From: Antrihabitans auranticaus
GTDB lineage: Bacteria > Actinomycetota > Actinomycetes > Mycobacteriales > Mycobacteriaceae
DNA: 64,000 bases
Assembly: GCF_016481275.1 (NCBI RefSeq)
Contig: NZ_JAEMNW010000001.1
Coordinates: 434,001 to 498,000, forward strand
Direction: 5' to 3'
Positions 40,198 to 49,939 of this stretch are shown piece after piece. Every line of letters begins with the position of its first letter. Position 1 is the first letter of the stretch. Position numbers and translations under genes: made by a program. Under the pieces are notes generated by a model. The model made no database searches. It was not told the origin of the DNA and saw only the letters and a list, made by a program, of their open reading frames with translations.

Positions 40198-40245
40198 TTA
40201 CGCAGCGACGCGCCTGCCGATTACGAGCGACTCGTTTCGTTTCAC
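40198..40245 (-). CDS. ilvB leader peptide (branched-chain amino acid attenuation)
   Basis: A 15-codon frame from GTG 40245 reads MKRNESLVIGRRVAA then TAA. Its centre has consecutive Leu-Val-Ile codons (CTC GTA ATC) and a further Val, the classic signal of a branched-chain amino acid leader, as in corynebacterial ilvB. Codons 11-13 contain GGCGCGTCG, which pairs perfectly with CGACGCGCC (40164-40172) after the stop, giving an alternative fold before the terminator. Ribosome stalling at low Leu, Val or Ile would prevent that pairing. The ribosome site is weak (GTCGAG). This is inference from sequence layout. Confidence 0.7.
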   Translation of the reverse strand: MKRNESLVIGRRVAA

Positions 40246-40342
40246 GCGCTCGACGGTATGCGCGTAGATGCACAAGAGTCAAACCTGTGACCACGCTGTC
40301 CCATTATGTGGGAGTGATCTGTTGTAATGCGAGGATGGTGGT

Positions 40343-40837
40343 GTGTCATCACCGCATCAGTCCGTGCCACCAGCACAATCGTCCCACACCGCGCCCGACA
40401 CTCTGCACACCGAGCGCCGCGTGATCCGGTTTCCGCGACTCGGCCTGCTCGGCGCAGCGATGCTCCTGTTCTGCGTGAGCTTTCCGGTTCTCGGTTGGCC
40501 GGCACTGTTCGGTTGGCTTCTCCTCGTCCCGATCGTCGCGGCCGTATGGGTGGTCCGTACGCGCACAGTGGTGACCGACGACGGACTCGACCTGCGCACC
40601 CTGTTCGGCAAACGCCACCTCGACTGGACCGAGATCAAGGGACTGCGGATTCCCAAGCGCGGGTGGGCTCGGGCAGATCTCGTCGAGGGCGGTGAGGTGC
40701 CGTTGCCCGCGGTCAGCTTCGACCGGCTTCGCGACCTCGCGCAGGCATCCGGCGGCCGCATCCCCGACCCGTTCGCCGCCGCCCCGACGGCCGTCGCCCC
40801 GGAAAAGGATTCGGAAGCAGATACCGACCGCGGGTAG
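40343..40837 (+). CDS. PH-domain membrane protein (Cfp6-like)
   Basis: 164 residues, GTG start. Two membrane segments (about 35-62: [26 protein letters not shown] part) are followed by a PH-like (bPH) domain with [26 protein letters not shown] (about 75-100). It matches the small PH-domain protein between ilvB and ilvD in mycobacteria (Rv3004, known as Cfp6). Function unknown. It is divergent from ilvB and lies just upstream of ilvD, 10 nt before it. Confidence 0.85.
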   Translation: MSSPHQSVPPAQSSHTAPDTLHTERRVIRFPRLGLLGAAMLLFCVSFPVLGWPALFGWLLLVPIVAAVWVVRTRTVVTDDGLDLRTLFGKRHLDWTEIKGLRIPKRGWARADLVEGGEVPLPAVSFDRLRDLAQASGGRIPDPFAAAPTAVAPEKDSEADTDRG

Positions 40838-40847
40838 CGTTTCGGGC

Positions 40848-42692
40848 ATGCCACCGCTTCGCTCACGCACCACCACCGTCGGCCGGAACGCCGCAGGCGC
40901 ACGCGCACTCTGGCGCGCGACCGGTATGACGGACTCGGACTTCGGAAAGCCGATCGTCGCGATCGCGAACTCGTACACGCAGTTCGTACCCGGCCATGTG
41001 CACCTGAAGAACGTCGGCGAGATCGTCGCCGAAGCCGTGCGTGCTGCCGGCGGTGTCCCGCGTGAGTTTCACACCATCGCCGTCGACGACGGCATCGCGA
41101 TGGGCCACGGCGGCATGCTCTACTCCCTGCCCAGCCGCGAGATCATTGCCGACTCGGTCGAGTACATGGTCAACGCACACACCGCCGACGCGCTCGTCTG
41201 CATCTCGAACTGCGACAAGATCACGCCGGGAATGCTGAATGCTGCTCTGCGCCTGAATGTTCCGACCGTCTTTGTGTCGGGTGGACCGATGGAAGCAGGC
41301 AAGGCGGTCGTCGTTGGTGGCGTCGCGCAGGCACCGACCGATCTGATCACCGCAATCTCGGCGAGCGCCAACGACAATGTTTCCGAGGACGGGTTGTCCG
41401 AGGTCGAACGCAGTGCGTGCCCGACCTGCGGATCGTGTTCGGGCATGTTCACCGCGAACTCGATGAACTGCCTCACCGAGGCGCTCGGACTTGCGTTGCC
41501 GGGCAACGGATCCACGCTCGCGACCCATGCCGCGCGACGCTCGCTGTTCGAGCGCGCCGGAACCACGGTCGTCGAGGCGGCGCTCCGCTACTACCGCGAC
41601 GACGACGAGTCCGTGCTACCACGAAACATCGCTTCGCCCAAGGCATTCCGTAACGCGATGGCGTTGGACGTCGCGATGGGCGGTTCTACCAACACCGTCC
41701 TGCACGTGCTCGCCGCGGCGCAGGAGGGCGAGGTCGAGGGGTTCGACCTGGCCGAGATCGACGCGATCAGCCGCAAGGTTCCCTGCCTGTCGAAGGTCTC
41801 CCCCAACTCCGATTACCACATGGAAGACGTCCACCGCGCAGGCGGAATCCCGGCAATCCTCGGCGAACTGCGCCGCGCCGGACTGCTCGACACCGACGTC
41901 TCGACCGTGCACACGGCGAGCTTCGACGAGTGGCTCGACACCTGGGACATCCGGTCGGGCAAGGCGTCCGGCGAAGCGATCGAACTGTTCCTCGCGGCAC
42001 CCGGCGGGGTCCGCACGATCGAGCCGTTCTCCACGGAGAACCGGTGGTCGTCGCTGGACATCGATGCCGCGGGCGGTTGCATACGTGATCTCGAGCACGC
42101 TTACACCGTCGAGGGCGGCCTGGCCGTCCTGCGCGGAAACCTCTCGCCGGACGGCGCGATCATCAAGACCGCCGGTATCGACGAGGAACTGTGGAACTTC
42201 CAGGGTCCGGCGCGGGTTGTCGAATCCCAGGAAGAAGCCGTCAGTGCCATCCTCGGCAAGAAAATTCAGCCCGGCGAGGTGCTCGTCGTCCGGTACGAAG
42301 GCCCCGCTGGCGGTCCGGGTATGCAGGAGATGCTGCATCCCACGGCATTCCTGAAGGGGTCTGGCCTCGGGCGCAAATGTGCACTCATTACGGACGGCCG
42401 GTTCTCCGGTGGTTCGTCGGGCATCTCGGTCGGGCACATCTCGCCCGAAGCGGCAGCCGGCGGAACGATCGGACTCGTCGAAGATGGCGACCAGATCGTG
42501 ATCGACGTGGTCACGCGCAAACTCGAACTACTGGTCGACGACGACGTCCTCGCCGAACGGCGAGCGAAAATGGAAGCGGCCGAACGCCCCTGGAAGCCTG
42601 TCGCCCGGGAGCGCGTCGTCACCACCGCACTGCGCGCGTACGCGGCACTTGCCACCTCCGCCGACAAAGGTGCGGTTCGCCGGGTGCCGTAG
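40848..42692 (+). CDS. ilvD: Dihydroxy-acid dehydratase
   Basis: 614 residues from ATG 40848, the normal IlvD size. It dehydrates dihydroxy acids to 2-oxo acids in the third step of Ile/Val synthesis. Iron-sulphur and metal motifs are visible: [13 protein letters not shown] (about 120-132) and [20 protein letters not shown] (about 188-207), then [13 protein letters not shown], and the end region [17 protein letters not shown] with [21 protein letters not shown]. It is followed by a perfect 52-bp palindrome, probably its terminator. Confidence 0.97.
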   Translation: MPPLRSRTTTVGRNAAGARALWRATGMTDSDFGKPIVAIANSYTQFVPGHVHLKNVGEIVAEAVRAAGGVPREFHTIAVDDGIAMGHGGMLYSLPSREIIADSVEYMVNAHTADALVCISNCDKITPGMLNAALRLNVPTVFVSGGPMEAGKAVVVGGVAQAPTDLITAISASANDNVSEDGLSEVERSACPTCGSCSGMFTANSMNCLTEALGLALPGNGSTLATHAARRSLFERAGTTVVEAALRYYRDDDESVLPRNIASPKAFRNAMALDVAMGGSTNTVLHVLAAAQEGEVEGFDLAEIDAISRKVPCLSKVSPNSDYHMEDVHRAGGIPAILGELRRAGLLDTDVSTVHTASFDEWLDTWDIRSGKASGEAIELFLAAPGGVRTIEPFSTENRWSSLDIDAAGGCIRDLEHAYTVEGGLAVLRGNLSPDGAIIKTAGIDEELWNFQGPARVVESQEEAVSAILGKKIQPGEVLVVRYEGPAGGPGMQEMLHPTAFLKGSGLGRKCALITDGRFSGGSSGISVGHISPEAAAGGTIGLVEDGDQIVIDVVTRKLELLVDDDVLAERRAKMEAAERPWKPVARERVVTTALRAYAALATSADKGAVRRVP

Positions 42693-42724
42693 GGCTGGCC
42701 CACGCAGGTCGCCCGGTCACGCAA

Positions 42725-42776
42725 CGTCTTTCAGTCATACGCGACAACTGCAGTTGTCGCGTATGACTGAAAGACG
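42725..42776. repeat. Perfect 52-bp palindrome after ilvD
   Basis: Each arm has 26 bases; the arms begin CGTCTTTCAGTCATACGCGA and meet at ACTG|CAGT with no loop. It starts 32 bp after the ilvD stop. A related palindrome lies at 43835-43872, so the next gene is bracketed. As RNA this would be a very stable hairpin and a probable terminator. Confidence 0.9.
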
Positions 42777-42891
42777 CGCGTCTCGGTTCAAAACTGGTAC
42801 CTCAGTACCATTAACTATCCACAGGGCGCTACTTGTCCACAGATTTGTTTTCGGACCTGACATCGATTCCGGATGACGGCAGGCTCGAACC

Positions 42892-43821
42892 ATGGACGAC
42901 GACGCATTCAAGGTGTACCTGCGGCGAGATGCATTGCAGCTGGGCGTGAACGACGCCGAACTCCGACGCCTGAGACGACGCGGTGAGTTGCAGGCGATAT
43001 GCCGCGGCGCCTTCGTTCGACCGGACGACCTTGATCGGTCGGACTCGGTCACTCACCACCGCTGGCTGACGCAAGCGATCGCCCGGGCGTCGAAAAAACC
43101 GGTGGTGATCAGTCACGTGTCTGCCGCCGTGCTACACGCGCTCGCTCTTTGGAACCCTCTGCTCGCGCGCGTGCATGTCACGCTCGACGCGAAATCGGGG
43201 GGTCGTGTCTCACCACGGCGCCATACCCACATCGCTTCGCTCGAACCGACGGACGTGACGTTGGTCGACGGACTCGCGGTCACCACGGTGGCTCGGACTG
43301 TCGTCGACTACGCGCGCACCGAAGTATTCGAAAAGGCCGTCGTGCTCGGCGATTCCGCACTTCACAGGCAGTTGGTGACGCCGGACGAGTTGGCGGAATC
43401 ACTCGGCGCGGTGGCTCACTTGAACGGTGCAAGCCGTGCCGCACGTGCAATCGCGTTCATGGACGGACGCAGCGAATCAGTAGGAGAATCCAGAAGTCGT
43501 GTGCTGATTCATCGCGCGCACCTTCCGAAGCCCGATCTGCAGCGGGTCATCTTCGATTCGTCCGGCGTGGCGATCGCGCGTGGCGACTTCTTTTTCGAGG
43601 AGTTTTGCACGGTCGGCGAGTTCGACGGGCACGGCAAATACACCGATCTCCTCAGGCCTGGCCAGACCACCGAGCAAGCGCTCATCGAGGAAAAGTGGCG
43701 CGAGGACGACATTCGAAGCACCGGTGCCGCTGTCGCACGCTGGAACTGGAGTCATCTGGCCGACCCCAAAATCGTTGTTGCCAAACTGGAGCGCGCGTTC
43801 GACATTGGACGCAGAACCTGA
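42892..43821 (+). CDS. AbiEi-like winged helix fused to DUF559/Vsr-like nuclease domain
   Basis: 309 residues, ATG 42892. The N-terminal about 60 residues (RRDALQLGVNDAELRRLRRR, AICRGAFVRPDD) resemble the winged helix of AbiEi antitoxins. A middle part has SHVSAAVLHAL and TTVARTVVDYAR. The C-terminal about 100 residues look like the DUF559/Vsr-like PD-(D/E)xK fold: RVLIHRAHLPKPDLQ, RGDFFFEEF, VGEFDGHGKY and EKWREDDIRSTGA, with acidic and Lys residues in place. No AbiEii toxin partner is next to it. Such solitary proteins are common in actinobacteria, with unknown role. Both sides carry related palindromes. Confidence 0.75.
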   Translation: MDDDAFKVYLRRDALQLGVNDAELRRLRRRGELQAICRGAFVRPDDLDRSDSVTHHRWLTQAIARASKKPVVISHVSAAVLHALALWNPLLARVHVTLDAKSGGRVSPRRHTHIASLEPTDVTLVDGLAVTTVARTVVDYARTEVFEKAVVLGDSALHRQLVTPDELAESLGAVAHLNGASRAARAIAFMDGRSESVGESRSRVLIHRAHLPKPDLQRVIFDSSGVAIARGDFFFEEFCTVGEFDGHGKYTDLLRPGQTTEQALIEEKWREDDIRSTGAAVARWNWSHLADPKIVVAKLERAFDIGRRT

Positions 43822-43834
43822 AACACAACCACTT

Positions 43835-43872
43835 CAGCCAGCCGCAACGACTGCAGTCGTTGCATTTGGCTG
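43835..43872. repeat. Inverted repeat after the AbiEi/DUF559-type gene
   Basis: A perfect 20-bp core (GCAACGACTG with its complement, 43844-43863) extends as CAGCCA/TGGCTG arms with a 3-nt mismatch. It lies 13 bp after the stop. Its core matches that of the 42725 palindrome at 16 of 20 bases, the differences being paired on both arms. Confidence 0.85.
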
Positions 43873-43935
43873 CTGACGTTGCGGCTCGTCGGCCGGAGCC
43901 TTGACAACCGACGTCCACCGCCGCACCCTCACGCT

Positions 43936-44451
43936 ATGAATGCGAACCGCGACATCGGGCTCGAGCGGTTCAACGTTGCGGATGCCGGGGCTTCCGCCCA
44001 CTCACTGGTGACGTGCCTCGACGTACCGCGTTGGGTCAACGACATCCTCGCCGCACGACCGTATGCCGACCGCGGTGCTCTGATGAAACAGGTCGACTCT
44101 GCTTCCAGCCCCCTTCGACCCGACGAAATCGCGCGTGCGCTGCAACGGCATCCGCGCATCGGGGACCGAATATCCGGCGGCGACGCCGACGCTCGTATGT
44201 CGCGATCCGAGCAGTCGGGCGTCGATGCGACGGACCCGGCCGTCAAAGATCGGCTCACAGAAGGCAACCATGCCTACGAGGCCAAGTTCGGGCAGGTGTT
44301 CCTGATCAGCGCGACGGGGCTGCACGCCGAGGAAATCCTCGCCCGGCTCGATGAACGTCTGACCAACGACCCCGCGGCCGAGCAACGCATCATCGAACGC
44401 GAACTGCGCAGCATCGCCAAACTACGACTGGCGCAACTGCTCGACGCCTAG
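43936..44451 (+). CDS. uraD: 2-oxo-4-hydroxy-4-carboxy-5-ureidoimidazoline (OHCU) decarboxylase
   Basis: 171 residues from ATG 43936. OHCU decarboxylase performs the last step of urate to allantoin conversion. The active-site motif is HPRIGDRI (about 75-82) with MSRSEQSGVD and the family segment NHAYEAKFGQVFLISATGLHAEEIL. Uricase and the hydroxyisourate hydrolase are not in the window, so it stands alone. It overlaps the convergent DoxX gene by 4 nt. Confidence 0.9.
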   Translation: MNANRDIGLERFNVADAGASAHSLVTCLDVPRWVNDILAARPYADRGALMKQVDSASSPLRPDEIARALQRHPRIGDRISGGDADARMSRSEQSGVDATDPAVKDRLTEGNHAYEAKFGQVFLISATGLHAEEILARLDERLTNDPAAEQRIIERELRSIAKLRLAQLLDA

Positions 44452-45371
44452 ATGAACGGGTTGCCGCCGTGCAGGAAGACCCATGTGCAGGCCGCCGCGA
44501 TGATGGCGGCGACGAGCACCAGCAACGAACCTGCCGCCGGCCGGGTTGCCCAGCCCCGCCTGCCGTCGAGCGCGATCCGCCCCGGTCCGGTCAGGATCAA
44601 GCCAGCCGAGGCGCCCAGTAGCAGCGTCTCGAGCTCCACGCCCTGATCACCGCTGAACTGCAGCCCGGGCGTACCGGCCTGCTTGACCAACCACGCGTCG
44701 ATGATGATTGCCAGAACCGCACCGGCCGCCAGCGGCGTTGCGAGGCCGAGGATCAGCAGGATGCTGCCGCCGAGCTCGCCGACCGTCAACAGGATCGACA
44801 TCAGCTTCGGCTGGTCCCAACCACCGCTGCTGAGACCCTTTTCGACGCCGTCGAGTCCCGGACCGTTCCACCAACCGGTCAGCTTCTGCAACGCATGGAA
44901 CAGGAATATGCCGCCGACCGTGAGCCGCAGAATCAGCAGGCCGAGGTCGAGTGTGCCGCGGCCCTTCGTGTCGTCCTCGATCGCGCGGGCGCGCTTGCGC
45001 GCACCGGCTCGCGCGCCTGTACCGGCAGTCGCGGCGGGCGGCACGGTGTGCTCGGGTTCGAACGCGTACTTCTGCGGCGGGCCGTCGTCTTCCATCTCCA
45101 TCGGCGTCGGCACGTAGGCCGGTTGCTCGACCGGCTTGCCGAGGTTGGGGCGATACGTGGGCAACTGCGAGGTGGCGTCGATGGAAAGATCCTCGTCTGT
45201 ACGTGGGACGGTCGTGCGCCCGACGGCGATCTCTTCGGTCGGGCTGTCGTACGGACTCCCAGCCGACCTGCCTGTTGCCGGCCGCGCCGCGGCGTCTGTT
45301 GCACCTGACTGGTTTTCGGGCTTTTCAGTCACGCACGCGAGCTTAGTTGCCGAATCGTTATCGACGCTCAC
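44448..45371 (-). CDS. DoxX-family membrane protein with long disordered N-terminus
   Basis: 307 residues from GTG 45371 (a GTG at 45332 is possible). The first about 140 are low-complexity and Pro/Ala/Glu-rich, cytoplasmic in look. The DoxX part has four membrane segments, beginning LDLGLLILRLTVGGIFLFHA, then ILLTVGELGGSILLILGLATP, VLAIIIDAWLV and the last LLVLVAAIIAAACTWVFL. In mycobacteria a DoxX protein takes part in a membrane thiol-redox complex; that role here is inferred. The order DoxX-LppZ-gatB matches mycobacteria. Confidence 0.85.
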   Translation of the reverse strand: MSVDNDSATKLACVTEKPENQSGATDAAARPATGRSAGSPYDSPTEEIAVGRTTVPRTDEDLSIDATSQLPTYRPNLGKPVEQPAYVPTPMEMEDDGPPQKYAFEPEHTVPPAATAGTGARAGARKRARAIEDDTKGRGTLDLGLLILRLTVGGIFLFHALQKLTGWWNGPGLDGVEKGLSSGGWDQPKLMSILLTVGELGGSILLILGLATPLAAGAVLAIIIDAWLVKQAGTPGLQFSGDQGVELETLLLGASAGLILTGPGRIALDGRRGWATRPAAGSLLVLVAAIIAAACTWVFLHGGNPFI

Positions 45372-45464
45372 TTTGCAACCCGACGCGCCGATTCAGTCCC
45401 AGAGCAATCCTGCACGACGACCCTTGTGAGCGCGAGTCGCCGCGTTTCCGTAACGTGAAGAACC

Positions 45465-46637
45465 ATGACGTTGGGTGTTTCAGGGGCGCGGCCCCGCAGT
45501 GGCCGCGTGCGGCGAAGACTCGCCGTCGCAGTGTCGCTGGTGTCGCTGGCACTGCTTGTCCTGGCACTGCCCGGATGCGCCCGATTCGACGACAGTGCGT
45601 CGAGCCCGTTCAGCCCGGAACCCACGTTCTCGGGTTCGGATCGAACGTCGCCGAAGCCGCCACGCCCCACACGGCCGCCGCGCACACCCGGCCCGTGTGT
45701 CGACCCGGACGAGAGCGTCGTTGCTACCTGCCTCGACACGACGGGCGGTCTCGTCGTGTTGCCGGACGGTGTCACCGCACTCGTCGCCGAACGGCGGACC
45801 GGCCGCATCATGAAGGTCATTGCGCTGGAACAGAAGACGCTCGAGGTCGCCCGCGTCGAGGTCGACGGTTCGTTCGATGGCGGACTGCTCGATCTGGCAC
45901 TGTCGCCGACCTACACCGAAGACGGAATCATCTTCGCCTACATTTCGACGCCCTACGACAACCGCGTCGTCCGGCTGACGAGCAACGGCGATCCACCGAA
46001 GGACGTGCTGACCGGGATACCGAAGGGCGAACGCGGAAACAACGGCGCGCTCGACTTCGTCAGCCCGACCGAGCTGCTCGTGCTGACCGGCGATGCGGGT
46101 GACCCAGCGGCAGCCAACGACCCCAACTCACTCGCCGGGAAGTTGCTCCGGATCGACAATCCCTCCGTCGGACCGCCGGGATCGCAGCCGCCACCGCAGG
46201 TTGTCATGTCCGGCATCGGCGCGGCCGGCGACCTCTGCCCGCAAGGCGGCGGGGTTGTCTGGGTCACAGATCGCACGCCGACCGAGGACCGACTCCAGAA
46301 GATCACCGACGGGGTGCCCGCGCCTGCTCCGGCATGGACCTGGGCGGACCGCCCGGGCGTCGCCGGATGTGCGGCCGGTGGCGGCCGCGTTGCGGTGATG
46401 CTGACGTTCGGCAGGGCTGCGGCAATTCTGACCGTCGACGAAAGCGGTGCGATCACAACGGCACCGAACCTGGTCGCCCAGGATCAGTACGGCCAACTGG
46501 GCGGCGCCGCAATCGGACCCGACGGTACGGCGTGGGCGGCGACCGTCAACAAAACCGGCGGCCAGCCGGGGCCGAACGACGACCGCGTCGTCATCATTCC
46601 GTTCGGCGGACCCGGCGGCGGCGAGGGACCGGACTAG
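45465..46637 (+). CDS. lppZ: LppZ-like lipoprotein with soluble glucose dehydrogenase (PQQ-type) beta-propeller
   Basis: 390 residues. The signal ends in a lipobox LALPGCARFDD (about 37-40, Cys 40), so the protein is lipid-anchored outside. The mature part looks like the soluble glucose/sorbosone dehydrogenase propeller: VVLPDGVTALVAERRTGRIMK, FDGGLLDLALSPTYTEDGIIFAYIS, GERGNNGALDFVSPTELLVLTGDAG and ANDPNSLAGKLLRID. Catalytic activity and PQQ binding are not proved by sequence. It lies between the DoxX gene (divergent) and gatB (convergent), as in mycobacteria. Confidence 0.88.
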   Translation: MTLGVSGARPRSGRVRRRLAVAVSLVSLALLVLALPGCARFDDSASSPFSPEPTFSGSDRTSPKPPRPTRPPRTPGPCVDPDESVVATCLDTTGGLVVLPDGVTALVAERRTGRIMKVIALEQKTLEVARVEVDGSFDGGLLDLALSPTYTEDGIIFAYISTPYDNRVVRLTSNGDPPKDVLTGIPKGERGNNGALDFVSPTELLVLTGDAGDPAAANDPNSLAGKLLRIDNPSVGPPGSQPPPQVVMSGIGAAGDLCPQGGGVVWVTDRTPTEDRLQKITDGVPAPAPAWTWADRPGVAGCAAGGGRVAVMLTFGRAAAILTVDESGAITTAPNLVAQDQYGQLGGAAIGPDGTAWAATVNKTGGQPGPNDDRVVIIPFGGPGGGEGPD

Positions 46638-46640
46638 CAG

Positions 46641-48152
46641 CTAGGCAGCGCCGCACGCTTCGAGAACGAGTTCACGAACGCGGGCGGCGTCGGCCTGGCC
46701 CCGAGTTGCTTTCATGACATCGCCGACGACCTTGCCCGCGGCCGCGACCTTCCCGCCGCGGATCTTCTCGGCGATGTCGGGGTTGGCCGCCAACGCCTTG
46801 TCGACCTCGACCTTCAGCGCGGTCTCGTCGCGAACGACTCCGAGCCCACGCGCCGCGATGATCTCGTCCGGTTCGCCTTCACCCGCAAGTACGTGATCGA
46901 CGACCTGTTTGGCGACCTTGTTGTTGAGCTTGCCCTCCTCGACCAGCGCAACAACTTTCGCGACCTGCGCGGGGCTGATCGCCAACCCGTCGAGGGTGAC
47001 GCCCTGTTCGTTCGCCTTCTCCGTAAGGTAGGAGACCCACCAGGATCGCGCGGCCGCTGCCGGTGCGCCCGCGTCGACGGTTGCAATGATCAGGTCGAGC
47101 GCACCCGTGTTGACTAGATCGCGCATTACCTCGTCGGAAAGCCCCCAGTCCTCCTGAATTCGGGCGCGCCGCAACCACGGCATTTCGGGAATCGTCGAGC
47201 GTAGGCTCTCGACCCATTCGGCGTCGGGCGCCACCGGTTCGAGATCGGGCTCCGGGAAGTAGCGATAATCCTCGGCGGTTTCCTTGCGCCGACCGGGAGA
47301 GGTCGTTCCGTCGACCTCCTGGAAGTGCCTGGTCTCCTGAATCACTTCGCCGCCGCTTGCGAGAACCGCTGCCTGCCTGCGCATTTCGTAGCGCACAGCG
47401 ACCTCGACGCTGCGCAGCGAGTTGACGTTCTTGGTTTCGGTGCGGGTACCGAGTTCGGTGGAGCCGATCGGCATCAACGACACGTTGGCGTCGCAGCGCA
47501 GCGACCCCTGATCCATCCGCACGTCCGAAACACCGAGAGCCTTCAACAGGTCCCGCAGCGCGGTGACGTAGGCGCGCGCCACCTCGGGCGCACGCTCCCC
47601 TGCGCCGGAGATCGTCTTGGTGACGATCTCGACGAGCGGGACGCCCGCGCGGTTGTAGTCGAGCAGCGAGTGACTCGCGCCGTGGATGCGACCGGTCGCA
47701 CCACCGACATGCAACGACTTACCGGTGTCTTCCTCCATGTGCGCACGCTCGATGTCGACACGCCATGTGGTGCCGTCGTCGAGCACGACATCGAGGTAGC
47801 CCTCGGTGGCGATCGGCTCGTCGTATTGGCTGATCTGGTAGTTCTTCGGCTGATCGGGGTAGAAGTAGTTCTTGCGCGCGAACCGGCCCCATGGCGTGAT
47901 CGTGCAGTTGAGGGCCAGTCCGATGCGGACGGCCGACTCCACTGCCGCCTGGTTGACGACGGGAAGCGACCCGGGGAGCCCGAGACAGACAGGACAGACC
48001 TGGGTGTTGGGCTCGGCACCGAACTCCGTCGGGCAGCCGCAGAACATCTTGGTGTTCGTACCGAGTTCGACGTGAACTTCCATGCCGAGCACAGGCTCGT
48101 AGGTGGCGAGGACATCGGCATAGTCGAGCAGTTCGACGGTGGAAGCGGTCAT
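46641..48152 (-). CDS. gatB: Aspartyl/glutamyl-tRNA amidotransferase subunit B
   Basis: 503 residues. GatB carries the kinase site that activates Glu on tRNA-Gln before amidation. The start has [23 protein letters not shown], with [15 protein letters not shown]; the kinase part includes [13 protein letters not shown] and [15 protein letters not shown], and the tail domain ends [20 protein letters not shown]. Cys pairs (CGC and CPVC) match the zinc site. gatA and gatC lie 6 kb away on the same strand. Confidence 0.97.
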   Translation of the reverse strand: MTASTVELLDYADVLATYEPVLGMEVHVELGTNTKMFCGCPTEFGAEPNTQVCPVCLGLPGSLPVVNQAAVESAVRIGLALNCTITPWGRFARKNYFYPDQPKNYQISQYDEPIATEGYLDVVLDDGTTWRVDIERAHMEEDTGKSLHVGGATGRIHGASHSLLDYNRAGVPLVEIVTKTISGAGERAPEVARAYVTALRDLLKALGVSDVRMDQGSLRCDANVSLMPIGSTELGTRTETKNVNSLRSVEVAVRYEMRRQAAVLASGGEVIQETRHFQEVDGTTSPGRRKETAEDYRYFPEPDLEPVAPDAEWVESLRSTIPEMPWLRRARIQEDWGLSDEVMRDLVNTGALDLIIATVDAGAPAAAARSWWVSYLTEKANEQGVTLDGLAISPAQVAKVVALVEEGKLNNKVAKQVVDHVLAGEGEPDEIIAARGLGVVRDETALKVEVDKALAANPDIAEKIRGGKVAAAGKVVGDVMKATRGQADAARVRELVLEACGAA

Positions 48153-48177
48153 GCGAAAAGAATACTGTGCGCCCTGA

Positions 48178-49209
48178 TCACCCGAAGAAGGCCGACGCCT
48201 CCTGATACCGATCGGTGGGAACCTTCTTCAATTGCTTCACCGCGTCGGCCAACGGAACGAGTTCGATCTTCGTGCCACGCAGCGCCACCATGTTGCCGAA
48301 GTGGCCCGCGTGCGCGGCCTCGGCGGCGTGCAATCCGAAGCGGGTTGCGAGGATGCGGTCGTACGGCGTCGGCTTGCCACCACGCTGCACATGCCCGAGG
48401 ACCGTGGTGCGGACCTCCTTGCCGATCCGCCGCTCGATCTCGACCGCCAATTGCTGTGCGACGCCGGTGAATCGCTCGTGGCCGTACTCGTCGATGCCGC
48501 CCTCTCGCAGCGTCATCGACTCCGGGTCGGGGTGAGCACCCTCCGCGACCACGCAGATGAAGTGCGAATCACCGCGCTGGAAGCGCTTTTTCATCATCTT
48601 GCAGACAGCATCGACGTCGAACGGCTCCTCGGGCACGAGCGTGAGATGCGCGCCGGACGCCAGTCCCGCGTGCAGCGCAATCCAGCCCGCGTGCCGGCCC
48701 ATGACCTCGACGAGCATCACACGCTGATGCGATTCCGCCGTCGTGTGCAGCCGATCGATGGCATCGGTCGCGATGCTGAGCGCGGTGTCGTGGCCGAAAG
48801 TCACGTCGGTGCAATCGATGTCGTTGTCGATCGTTTTCGGTACGCCGACGACAGCCACACCCTCCTCGGACAGCCAGTGCGCCGCGGTCAGGGTGCCTTC
48901 GCCACCGATCGGGATCAGCACGTCGATGCCGTTGTCGTCGAGCGTCTGCTTGATCTGCTCGATCCCCGCCTTGAGCTTGTCGGGATGCGTTCGCGCCGTA
49001 CCGAGCACGGTGCCGCCCTTTGTCAGCAGCCGATCGGTGCGGTCGTCGTTCTGCATGTAGATCCTGCGATCCTCGAGCAGACCGCGCCAGCCGTCCTGGA
49101 ATCCGACGATCGAATCGCCGTAGCGACCGTTCGCAGTTCGGACGACGGCACGAATCACCGCGTTGAGGCCGGGACAATCGCCACCACCGGTGAGCATTCC
49201 GATACGCAT
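48178..49209 (-). CDS. pfkA: 6-phosphofructokinase
   Basis: 343 residues from ATG 49209 ([20 protein letters not shown]), the start of the mycobacterial enzyme; an in-frame ATG at 49218 is possible. It makes fructose 1,6-bisphosphate. The ATP/PPi region is [16 protein letters not shown], the catalytic Asp lies in [13 protein letters not shown], and [15 protein letters not shown] and [13 protein letters not shown] follow. The actinobacterial type is mostly ATP-dependent, though the sequence alone does not exclude PPi. Confidence 0.94.
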   Translation of the reverse strand: MRIGMLTGGGDCPGLNAVIRAVVRTANGRYGDSIVGFQDGWRGLLEDRRIYMQNDDRTDRLLTKGGTVLGTARTHPDKLKAGIEQIKQTLDDNGIDVLIPIGGEGTLTAAHWLSEEGVAVVGVPKTIDNDIDCTDVTFGHDTALSIATDAIDRLHTTAESHQRVMLVEVMGRHAGWIALHAGLASGAHLTLVPEEPFDVDAVCKMMKKRFQRGDSHFICVVAEGAHPDPESMTLREGGIDEYGHERFTGVAQQLAVEIERRIGKEVRTTVLGHVQRGGKPTPYDRILATRFGLHAAEAAHAGHFGNMVALRGTKIELVPLADAVKQLKKVPTDRYQEASAFFG

Positions 49210-49246
49210 GTGCCCCATCTTGCTACTTTGCACCGCTGCGCGCTGA

Positions 49247-49930
49247 TCAGCCGGGAGTTACGAGGCCACTCTCGTACGCGAGGACGACCGCTTGCGCCCT
49301 GTCACGCAGGTTCAGTTTCGACAGCACCTTGCCGACATGCGTTTTCACTGTCTGCTCGGCAACGAACAGCGACGACGCGATCTCCGAGTTCGAAAGCCCC
49401 TTGGCGATCAGTTCCAGCACCTCGCGCTCGCGGGGGGTCAGCGCGGACAAGACGTTCGAATTCACCCGCGGTACGGCACGGCGTTTGGTGACGTCGGCGA
49501 TCAGGCGGCGAGTGACCGTGGGTGCCAGCAGGGCTTGACCTTCGGCGACGACGCGGACGGCACGCACCAACTCCTCGGCTGGCGCATCCTTCAGCATGAA
49601 CCCGCTCGCACCGATGCTGAGCGCCTCGTAGACGTAGTCGTCGATATCGAAGGTGGTCAGCATCAGTACGCGCACCGGTGGATCGAATCCCGCTGCCAGG
49701 ATCGCGCGCGCGGCGTCCAACCCGTTCATTTCCGGCATCCGCACGTCCATCAGCACGACGTCGGGTCGCAACCGTTTGACCTCGGCGACGGCCACACGCC
49801 CGTCCGGAGCATCGCCGATGACGCTGATGTCGGGCTGCGCGGCGAGCAGCGCACCGAAACCTTGGCGAACCATGGCCTGATCGTCTGCGATGAATACGGT
49901 CACCGGGCGACCCAGGGAAGTTTCAGCCAC
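49247..49930 (-). CDS. NarL/FixJ-type response regulator
   Basis: 227 residues, GTG start. The receiver domain (about 10-125) has acidic residues IADDQ, the phosphoacceptor Asp in [13 protein letters not shown], the Thr in [16 protein letters not shown] and the Lys in [16 protein letters not shown]. The LuxR helix-turn-helix near the end is [20 protein letters not shown] followed by [20 protein letters not shown]. It is 9 nt downstream of the sensor kinase and forms a pair with it; stimulus unknown. Confidence 0.95.
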   Translation of the reverse strand: MAETSLGRPVTVFIADDQAMVRQGFGALLAAQPDISVIGDAPDGRVAVAEVKRLRPDVVLMDVRMPEMNGLDAARAILAAGFDPPVRVLMLTTFDIDDYVYEALSIGASGFMLKDAPAEELVRAVRVVAEGQALLAPTVTRRLIADVTKRRAVPRVNSNVLSALTPREREVLELIAKGLSNSEIASSLFVAEQTVKTHVGKVLSKLNLRDRAQAVVLAYESGLVTPG

Positions 49931-49939
49931 CCGCCCACC

